This document shows positions 55,622-64,000 of a stretch of DNA of 64,000 bases, piece after piece; position 1 is the stretch's first letter; every line of letters begins with the position of its first letter. Under the pieces are notes generated by a model. The model saw only the letters and a list, made by a program, of their open reading frames with translations, was not told where the DNA came from and searched no databases. Made by a program: the position numbers and the translations under genes. The DNA comes from Rhytidiadelphus loreus (Eukaryota > Streptophyta > Bryopsida > Hypnales > Hylocomiaceae), in assembly GCA_947034895.1 (NCBI GenBank), contig OX344762.1:31662760-31726759 (forward strand). The letters are read 5' to 3'.

Positions 55622-56539
55622 CACTAGAAGAAAAACACGTCCGGCACAACCAACTACTATGCAACTAGTGCCCTATGCAACTGTCATGCAACTAGTTTCC
55701 TCTCTATTTGCACCAAATCTAATGTAGTTGTTTTGTGTCATTGTTTTACAACATTCATTCATTGTTTTAGTTGCAAAGTAGTCATTCTGTAGTTGCAAAA
55801 AAAGACTAGGAAACAACTAGTGTCCTATGCAACTATTATGCAACTGTAAAATGACCATAGTTGTTTCCTAGTTGTACGCTAGTTGTTTCTTAGTTGCACT
55901 CTAGTTGTTTCCTAGTTGCTTTCAAAGTTCATTCCCATTCGTGTTATATCAATTGACCCATATCAATTGTAAAGAGTACCATTAGATTGAACATATAAGA
56001 CTTGTAAGTTGTTATAGTCTTATGTAATGAATTCTTTTGATAGAATTCTAAGATTTCTATAATTGTGGGTTTTTACAATTTGTAGATTTTGTATATAAGA
56101 ATTTAAAAAGTAATTAAAATTCAAGAAATTTATAATCTAGAAAATTGAATTTTGAAGTTTAGGAAGAAGGTAGATCTGAAATTTTGAAATCTAGGAAGAG
56201 GGTAGATTTGAAATTTTGAAATCTAGAAAAAGGTAGTTCTGAAATTCTAAAATCTAGAAAGGAGGCAGATCTGAAAATTTGAAATCTACAAATCATTGAG
56301 ATTTATATTTTAAAATTTACAAATCTACAAGTTGCAAGCAAGTTGCAAACAAGTTGCACACAAGGATGAAGTTCTTTGTATGGTGTCAGATGACAAAAAA
56401 CCTTGCAACTAGACTGCAACTAATGTGACTTATCCACTGCAACTACGGACTCTACATTGTCACCTAGTTGCAAACGTCCTATGCAACTACAAAATGAGTT
56501 GCATACTGTAGTTGCAAAACCCCTCATTTTCTTCTAGTG
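55622..56539. mobile_element. Non-autonomous CACTA element 2, 3-bp duplication ACT
   Basis: Ends CACTAGAAGAAAAACACGTC and inverse TTTTCTTCTAGTG, flanked by ACT on both sides (55619-55621, 56540-56542). Its left end matches the inverted right end of CACTA element 1 and its right end matches element 1's left end (CTCATTTTCTTCTAGTG), so it is the same family in opposite orientation. Subterminal CTAGTTGC/GCAACTA words abound. No transposase. Confidence 0.88.
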
Positions 56540-57000
56540 ACTACAACTTGTTTCTATTTTCTAATCACAATGGTGATCTTCATTCCTATGTTGATGCAAA
56601 TTAGGGTAGGGATAGTAACACACAACAATCAATAATAGGCATCTTACATCGACTCGGAAATTCAAGTATCAAATGGAGTAGCAAAATGAAATCCACACTT
56701 TCCCTCTCCAGCACTGAAACAAAGTACAAAGCTTTGACCAATGTAGCCAAGGATGTTGTACATTTACAAAGATTGTTCCAAGAACTAGGATTTGTAATGA
56801 GCAATCCAACTTCTCTCCTTCGTAACAACTAGTCATGTATATATAAGATTGATAGAAAATCCCATTCTACATGCTAGAACCAAACATATAGAAATACAAC
56901 ACCACTTTATTCATAAAACTACCAAAGTAGAAGACATATAAGTAGGATATGCACCAACCAAAATCCAACTAGCTAGCTGACTTCTTCACAAAACTTCTAC
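56540..57000 (+). pseudogene. Copia RNase H remnant
   Basis: Reads SSIKWSSKMKSTLSLSSTET, KYKALTNVAKDVVHLQRLFQ, the RNase H signature of plant Copia (WSSKKQ...VALSSTEAEY). Stops follow after about 56830. Confidence 0.85.
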
Positions 57001-57610
57001 TTCAAGAGCTTCACAAAAAACAAACACTAAGCAAGTATAGTTCCTAAGCCCAAAACCCTTCTCTTGCCCAGTTTGGATTCTACCAATTGTTTAACCAAAG
57101 AGCTTTTTTTATCATCTTATGCCTAAAGTTTGGGGCCCTAGGATTTCTTTGTGTCACTTGTTTGTTCCACCACTCTTCTAGCTTCTCCACCAACTACCTC
57201 AAGTAAATCTCTACAACAATCTCACAACTAGTCTCCTGCACACTAACACCCTTTGAAATCCTAATCTCCTCATTGTGAGTCATGCACCTACAAACCTAAT
57301 CCTTGTCCATTCCTCATCATGTTGCACCAACAACTAGATAAAAAGACAAACACACACACACTCACCAAACTGCAATCACTCCGAGCCACATAATCATGAA
57401 CACGATTTGAACCTATGCCTACCAATCCTCCCATCAATACCTCACCACTTCCAACTCTAACCTCTCTCTCAATACCGCAAACTCAAAGTCCAATCACAGC
57501 TCACTAGACATCCAGTCGACGTATCCTCGCCACACATGCACAACATCCGTAGGCAAATCAAAGAAGATTGGTAGAAAATACTCCTACACCAACAATGCGA
57601 GGTCTTTCGA

Positions 57611-57621
57611 GCAAGGGAGGG
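57611..57621 (+). promoter_or_regulatory. Copia polypurine tract
   Basis: GCAAGGGAGGG directly precedes the 3' LTR start TGTTGAAG, the usual plus-strand primer position. Confidence 0.8.
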
Positions 57622-57901
57622 TGTTGAAGTTATCTCTCAGACCTCTCATCCAAGACGCTCATTTTAGCCTAGTTATCATCCATTTTAATGGTAGCACTAC
57701 AATACTTCACTAAGCTTGTAATTGAAACAACTAATATTGTACATATTAGACTTAGTGGATATAATTAATCTTTGTGGTTACCTTTAGTGCAAGTTAGTGG
57801 AGGTTCTTTAGCAAAGCATGTATATATCAATTGTCATTCATGGTTAATGTAAGCAAGCTAGTTGAATCATGTGGAGCATCATTTGAATCTCGATTTCTTC
57901 A
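57622..57901 (+). repeat. Copia 3' LTR
   Basis: Starts TGTTGAAGTTATCT and ends TTTCTTCA. Aligns end to end with the 5' LTR with about 30 differences, mostly transitions. Confidence 0.88.
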
Positions 57902-58070
57902 TAGTGGTTATGATTTTTTCTTACCGGTACTTTAAACTTGTTCAATATATTTTGTGTTATCTTAAATCTGTGAAGGTTGAGCTATATTGTTCATTCACTA
58001 AAACTTAACCTCCTTGATTGTACATATAGACACTTGAAGTTGGAATGAAGCTATTAGAGGCTACTTGTAA

Positions 58071-58882
58071 CACTAGAAAAACAACATCTTCACATTTTTG
58101 TACAGAATATAGGTCCTATAATTGCATGGAAATATACATTTATGTAGATTCGTTGTGAAATATTTTGTGTTAGTGACTAATAAATGTCATTGAGAAGAGT
58201 CACATTCTTTTTTGCATTTTCACTTTTCAATATGATTGTTTCTTGTGCATCTCAAAAATCATAGGTATTCGTTTTTAATTGGACATAGTCTTTATTTAGC
58301 AACAAAACCATGTTGTTGCATAATTGCAATGCATCATGTCCATTTAGAATGTATGAAAAATGTGACTATAGCTTCTAACAAAAGCTATTGTAAACTTCAA
58401 TCACCCCAATTACAAACCACACACACAAATGTAAGAAATGCCACTCTGACTTATCCAAAATATCACTCCCTTAAGTCATATTCCACATTAGTCAACAATA
58501 TGATTGTATAAAGTCATATGTCATGTCAATCAAAATATGAATCACCATAGTCATATTCCACCTCAACCAAAAATATAACTACATATAGTCATATACCACG
58601 TAGGATTTTTTACGTAAGATTGTCTGGGTAGCTAATGAAAAAGTCAACGTATATGCCAAAGATAGTCAACGTATACACCATATTGGCCAAATATGCCTAA
58701 TTATACAACTAAATCCATATGATTGCAAATATGACTCATGTTTGAAGCAACTCGTCAGTAATGACTAGACCTAGTCATATCACAAATCATCTATAATGAT
58801 TTTTGCATGAGTCATATTTTGAAATTTTACAACTCACTGCAATCATATTTTGCAATCATAAAACACCAATTTTGTTGGAGTG
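58071..58882. mobile_element. Possible degenerate CACTA-like remnant
   Basis: Begins CACTAGAAAAACAAC and ends in the inverse of CACTCCAACAAAATT, with repeated AGTCATATTCCAC/TGCAATCATA words inside. The 3-bp flanks do not match, so the call is weak. Confidence 0.3.
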
Positions 58883-59555
58883 AGCTACCATGATCAATAT
58901 CCTTATGAAAAGTAAAGATAGGAAATTTCATTAAATTAATGGCAATATTCCACACACCATTTTCAGACCGCCTAGTCTAAACTATTTCAAACAAGTATAG
59001 ATCAATTTTAGACCATGTGGTCTAAACCATGTAGGATAGGTATAAATTTAAGATAACATAGTCTGAGTTATAAAAGTGCCAAAATTGTGAAATTACTACC
59101 ATATCAAGAAAATTCTTTATAAAAACAAAATTGCAAAAGCTTAACAAAGCCAACTTATGGTAGTTTGCTCTAAAAGCGACTGTATTCTAAAAATGATCAT
59201 AACATGAAGGTACATTTTTATTCTTCAATGTACCAATAGTGTACATTTTAAGAGGAGGTCGCTTTTAGTGACCATTGCATTTCAACTTCTAAAATCCATA
59301 ACGAATTCCATGAAGGTCCAAAAATTATGAAACAACTTAGGTTAGATGCCAATGCCATTTTTCAGCGTAAAAAAGTTTACTAGAAATTACAAGAAATCCC
59401 AGCCCTCATAAAGGTCGCAAGTGTTTGGTGTTTTCGGTGCATTTAAACACCATGTCAAACTACAGACTTTTTAAATATTAAAAAAATTATTTAAAATAAA
59501 TTAAAATAAAATCTAATGGCCTGAATTTGCACCGCAAGGGTGCCAAAAATGAAAT
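58883..59555. other. AT-rich intergenic DNA
   Basis: A short doublet AGACC(GCC/ATGTG)TAGTCTAAAC occurs near 58970-59040. No gene seen. Confidence 0.4.
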
Positions 59556-59560
59556 CTTAA

Positions 59561-59990
59561 CCCCTAAAGGACCAAACACTGTTTTTTGGCAACATAGCAA
59601 TTTTGGGCAGCTCACTACAAACGGAATTTTTATTTTTTTTCTTTGAAAATTTCACACAATGAGTGCCCAAAGAGTAACTTTAAGGCACAACAATTTTCAT
59701 AACTTTTGGCTACATGGTTAAAAAGTTATTGCATGATATGTAATTTTCAGTGTTTGATGGGCAACCTGGGCAGACCAAAAAACTTCTTTAAAAATCACTT
59801 TCTTTTTTTAAAAAAATTTGAAATTGGTTTTCTAGATTTATATATAGGTGAAAAGCTTTGAATCATTCCATTTTGATGTACGAGATGAAAGTTATGAGGT
59901 GTTCCAGTTTGCAGGTAGTTATGGATTCTATACTCAAGAATAAACTTTGGAGTCCTTTATTTAATTCAATTCTTTATATTTTTTGAAAAA

Positions 59991-60073
<83 letters not shown>

Positions 60074-60565
60074 GATGTAGATTGTTTATTACTACATCAC
60101 CATTTTTGGGATTGGAATTTTTCAATTTTATAATTAAATTCATAACAATTTAATGTTTTGAATCACTTTGTACTTCTTTCTAGTTACTACTTTTTTCCTA
60201 TATGTTGTGCAATTCCAAATGATCTGAAATTTTTCAAGCATGTAGCCAACTTGACTTGAGGAATGAATCCAAAGAGTAACACCATTTTGGACATTTTTTC
60301 ATACAAATATGACTTTGTGAAGTGCAGCTGCTTGTATTTTCTCAGGGCCAAAAAAAGATTTTTGTCACTTCAAACATTAATATCTTGCAATCTACATAGT
60401 GGAAAATTCTGAAATTTTTTATCACATCTTTTTTAACTATTTTACTACAAGATCCTACAGTTACATGTGTCCAAAAATGTTTTTCATCTAAAATATGGTG
60501 CTTGTAAATGCAAGGGCAGTTTTGGAGCATTTTTGGAGAAAATATAGTCTCTCATCTTTAGGGGT
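59561..60565. repeat. Unclassified repeat bounded by AACCCCTAAAG words, containing a (TA)n tract
   Basis: Left boundary TTAACCCCTAAAGGACC and right boundary CTTTAGGGGTTAAC are inverted. The right half (60155-60565) is the inverse of 18555-18960 inside element A. Centre: A-run then (TA) dinucleotides at about 60009-60072. No coding sequence. Confidence 0.55.
60009..60072. repeat. (TA)n microsatellite
   Basis: About 32 uninterrupted TA repeats following a ~25-base A-rich run. Confidence 0.95.
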
Positions 60566-62847
60566 TAACAACCTTTCCGCAAGTTCAAAATGAATTTCAA
60601 GGAGTTTAACTTCTCCAAAAAGGAAATCAGTTTTTACATAGTCACTTTAAGAGCACATTACCATTAGATAAAATCTAATGTGTAGGTCTGTTTGTGGAGG
60701 TCTGTTTGATTCTTGGCCTCAGATAGTTAGTTTTTTGCCCATAATTTTTGCATCATATGTCAGTTTTACATGAAATTTGAAATCAAAGTACATCTAGTAA
60801 ATGTAGACATTAAATAATTCTTTTCATTTAAAAAACTATTTTACTATTTTTAAACAACCTCCAATTGGATGTCTATGTAGATTTTTTTGGGAGGCTTTAG
60901 TACTAATTTGTATCCAAAAATTTAAATTTGAGTCTCAAAATTAAATGCTTGGAATAAAAGACAAAGCCAACTGAAAGCAAAAGACGCCAATGACTTCTCC
61001 AATGGAAAGGCATAAAACAACAATTTTACTTTGATTTGTTCTTGGAATGATTAGTTAAAACTTCTACTCAAACTTGCAAATTATTTATTCTCTAAATGGT
61101 TTTAGAATTGCAATTAAGCACAATTTCACAATTTTAGCAAGGTGAGATTAGCTAGGGTGTTGGATATAAGTTTTCAATTGCCTTTGCCACCCACAACTAG
61201 ATACAACTAATAAATTATGGATCTCAAATAAACCTTGAATCCTAATGACCCAAGCGGGACATGAACAAAATTGAGATGTGCTCTAAGATATGTCTTTTAC
61301 AACTTCTTTAAGGTTTTCATCAAAGGAGGTCAAATATGTATTGTATCATGAATTGAAAATATCTATAGTGTCTAATTAGAAAAAATATTTAAAAATACTT
61401 TTCAAATCAATTTAAAAAAATTTCCTCTATGAAATTCATTGAAATTACAATTTACATTTTAGTATACAATGAGCCGAAAAGAGTATGCACACCCTGGTCA
61501 ATTAATTAGCCCCCCTCTTTCAAAAACTTTATAAGCCATTGATTTTTTTTTTTTAAATTCTTACCTTTGAAATCGCTGTTGATTTCTCAAAAAATTACAA
61601 GCCATTGATCTTGTAAGATTTCATCTGAACCATCCAAATACAAATACAGATATGGATACGGGATACAAAATGAATACTATATTATATATGAATACATAAT
61701 AAATACTAGACATGGATATAGTGTAGATACGGATACTCTATAGATATTGACAAATATTGTATGGATATGATATAGATATGAATACAAGTACAGGATGAAT
61801 TGTTCTATAATATTTGTCAATCAAGTTGGTTTTAGAAAATTACAAGAGGAGAGGGGGTAGGGGAATTAAAATTTTAAATTATTTTGGGTGCACAATGCGT
61901 GTGCATCCAAAAATTAATTAATTTAAAATTTTAAAATTTTGGGGCTTGTGAGACTAAAAAATAATTAATTTTTGAGCTCACAATTAATTAATGGGTACAT
62001 TGTGACAGTTTGTATACATTTAATTTACATTTTAGTATACAAATTTCATTATGATTGTTTGGAATTTGCAAAGGTGATCACTAAAAAATAGTCAAAGTTT
62101 TCATCATAAAATTATCTTTACATCCACTACTATTGAACTTGGTGGTCAAGGTCAATATTCTTTGCCAAGAATGCCAAGTAATTATTTAAAGTTGACAAAT
62201 GTCATTTGGCACATGCCAAAAAATAGGAACATTTGGTCTTATTTTTATACCATTAAAAATAATAAGAGTATTCCAAATTTTTGTCATTTAATTTTAGAAA
62301 TATTTTTGTCAACCCTAATTAACCATTGAGTTCATTGGTACGGTATTAAACTTATTGTTGTTCAATAATATTATATACTTTTGTATTATATTTAAATATC
62401 GAAAAATTCTACAATGATTGATCATGTACAAAACACTCACACTTGTGCTACAAGCAACTTTGCTAAGAGAGACTCTATCCTTATAGCATTGAATGTTTTT
62501 TGAGTAAGACCCTACTCAAATGTCCTCCCTGTTGGTCCAAAGCCAATAAAAATGATCAATTAGTGCCATGATGTTACTATCTATGTTGTGTCAAAATCAA
62601 AAAACAAATTTAAAATTTTGTCAAAATCATAATTATTTTCACTAAGTTTCATGATGTTTGAACCTCTATGTGAATAGAAAGGAACTACATTTCAAGAGTA
62701 GCTTTATCTTCTTGTCAATCTAAAAGCAACCCAAAAGTTCAAGTCCAATGATATTTTTCCAGGAAGTTAGAAAGTTGCCTCTGCATTTTACAACCTTCTT
62801 TCTAAACTTTTGCTAGCCAACAATTCCCGTTCTCCTCTTCCATACAT
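60566..62847. other. AT-rich intergenic DNA with a degenerate GATATGGATAC repeat
   Basis: At about 61640-61800 variants of GGATACGGATAC / ATGGATATAG / GAATACAAGTA form an irregular short repeat. No gene seen elsewhere. Confidence 0.5.
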
Positions 62848-63361
62848 AAGGTAAACCAGCCTATGACAGGCAGAATGACTGATTTGGTATGTTGCCATTA
62901 GCAAAATAAAATCAGATTTTTTTCTAGCAAAGACAACTTTGAGAAATGAAAGAAGTAGTTAAAATTTTAGTTTTTGGACAAAGTAAGAATTTGTTATGAA
63001 TTTTTTAAGTGTTTTTCCAAAACAGTCTGTAGACTATCTGAAATCAATAAAATATGTCTTCATGATGGTCATCTTACCACCTAATGCAGTCTTCAGATTT
63101 CCTAACACAACCACAAGAATTTTTAATGCAGCCATCACACAAAGGAATAAAAAAAAAACTCTTTATGATGAGTTTACACTCACAATGTGTAAGAGTCCTA
63201 TGACAGTCATTACTAATTCTATCACAATCACCTAATGCACTAATGTGGGCCACTAACCAACCTAATTAAATTGTAGAAGCAAAATCTGAAATGGACTGTA
63301 ATGGGGGGGTTATGTAGATGTCTGCATTAGACAGTTGGCCTGTCATAGGATGGTTTACCTT
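62848..63361. mobile_element. Possible MITE with 24-bp inverted ends
   Basis: AAGGTAAACCAGCCTATGAC (62848 on) and the inverse of 63338-63361 match at 23 of 24 bases. The interior has no coding potential. I could not define a target duplication, so class is unknown. Confidence 0.4.
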
Positions 63362-64000
63362 ACATCAGGTACAATTCCAGAAAATCGCCTGTCCTGCAGA
63401 GTTTGGCCACTTTCTGTTAACAGCAGTCGCCGTAATTCTGCCAATAGTTCCGAGTCACGAACTCCAAACTGTCATTCACCGGAAAGGACTAACAACTGAT
63501 AATTTGAGAGTCTTAGAAATCACAAAACATCATTTGCCGACTTGAGATGATCGGAAGACTGTCCCACTATCGGTAAGATTCAAATGTCTTACATTCACTA
63601 TGAGAGCGTCCGCGATACGTAGCAAGTAAGCTTAACGATTCTATCTTCAAGGGGACAGTGGTGATGAACTTTTTCCAAGGGTGATTTAGATTCATTCTGC
63701 AAAGATGTTAGAGGCAGTTCCTCAAGAATGTTACGTCCTTCCATATGCCGATGTGCCCCTCCAAGGGTCCCATAACCCATAACCAGATACAATAAACGAA
63801 AAAGATTCCATGATCAATGTAGTCCCACCCCTGTAGAAAACACTTGGCAAGTCAGGAGAACAATCTCAGTCAACAGGTTTTAGGACCACGCCCGTTGCAC
63901 AGTAAGGGATGCCACAGCAAGAGAAAAGACCGACTTAAACTGAAAAATGATAAAAGTACATGATCGGCATTCCTAAACACGCCAATTCTCCTGCGTCACC
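63362..64000. other. Less AT-rich end of window, no identified gene
   Basis: Base composition is more balanced than upstream, which can indicate exons or a different repeat. The frames here are short and I recognise none of them. Confidence 0.3.

Larger units (their letters stand above)
12127..57901 (+). mobile_element. Ty1/Copia LTR retrotransposon, old and interrupted by nested insertions
   Basis: It has two LTRs in direct orientation, a primer-binding site, gag, protease, integrase, reverse transcriptase and RNase H remnants in Copia order, and a purine tract before the 3' LTR. Removing element A leaves about 9.3 kb, still enlarged by two CACTA elements and a MITE. The LTRs differ at about 30 of ~280 positions by eye, so the insertion is old. 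The 5-bp flanks (TACAG and TAGTG) no longer match. All coding parts contain stops. Confidence 0.9.

Noticed and set aside
59961..60143. Ile/Tyr-repeat frame
   Set aside because: Translation of the (TA)n microsatellite.

Overview
This is repeat-dominated nuclear DNA from a land plant. The evidence is a decayed class I HD-Zip gene fragment, a fragment of a chlorophyll-binding-like (ELIP/LIL) protein, a Ty1/Copia element with an initiator-Met tRNA primer site, CACTA and PIF/Harbinger-like elements, and plant-type hAT (DUF659) transposases. I cannot name the species or the plant group from sequence alone. No ordinary intact host gene is visible. Most of the window is a set of insertions inside insertions.

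The central result is two very large hAT transposons, one inside the other. A Copia retrotransposon (12127-57901, LTRs about 89% alike by eye) is interrupted in its reverse transcriptase by element A (18470-54915, 36,446 bp). A has 21-bp perfect terminal inverted repeats and a perfect 8-bp target duplication, GCTCAAAT. A is itself interrupted in its kinase-like gene by element B (20602-42953, 22,352 bp), which has ends CAGGGTTGT/ACAACCCTG and a perfect 8-bp duplication, ATCTTGAA. Without B, A is about 14.1 kb. In both cases the interrupted reading frame resumes on the far side of the insertion.

A and B are diverged relatives that carry the same cargo: a BED/DUF659/hAT-C transposase, a kinase-like protein with a shared N-terminal domain, and a protein joining an unrecognised 'GW...WCHI' domain to a coiled coil and a RING finger. 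B also has two RING-less GW-domain genes and a gene with clean introns. B's order is transposase(-), GWa(-), intron gene(-), kinase(+), GWb(+), GW-RING(-). A's order, with B removed, is kinase(-), GW-RING(+), transposase(+).

Most of the genes follow a common upstream layout: a GC-rich tandem array of ~14-bp units, in B often closed by one inverted unit, then a TATA-like box, and for four B genes a conserved leader containing TTTCACCT and GGCTGAATGCGT-like words. The unit differs between elements (GACCCGCAGTCGCC in B, GTCCCCGCCCTG in A), and inverted arrays also sit just inside the ends. B's transposase is intact. A's genes carry several Trp-to-stop type changes.

The flanks hold smaller elements. 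Positions 1-4901 are a patchwork of captured host-gene pieces including a 200-bp-arm hairpin. 9270-10711 is a PIF/Harbinger-like element with TTA duplications. Two non-autonomous CACTA elements (13011-15129 and 55622-56539) lie in the Copia element in opposite orientations. 17936-18151 is a foldback MITE. The remainder is AT-rich DNA with no recognisable gene.
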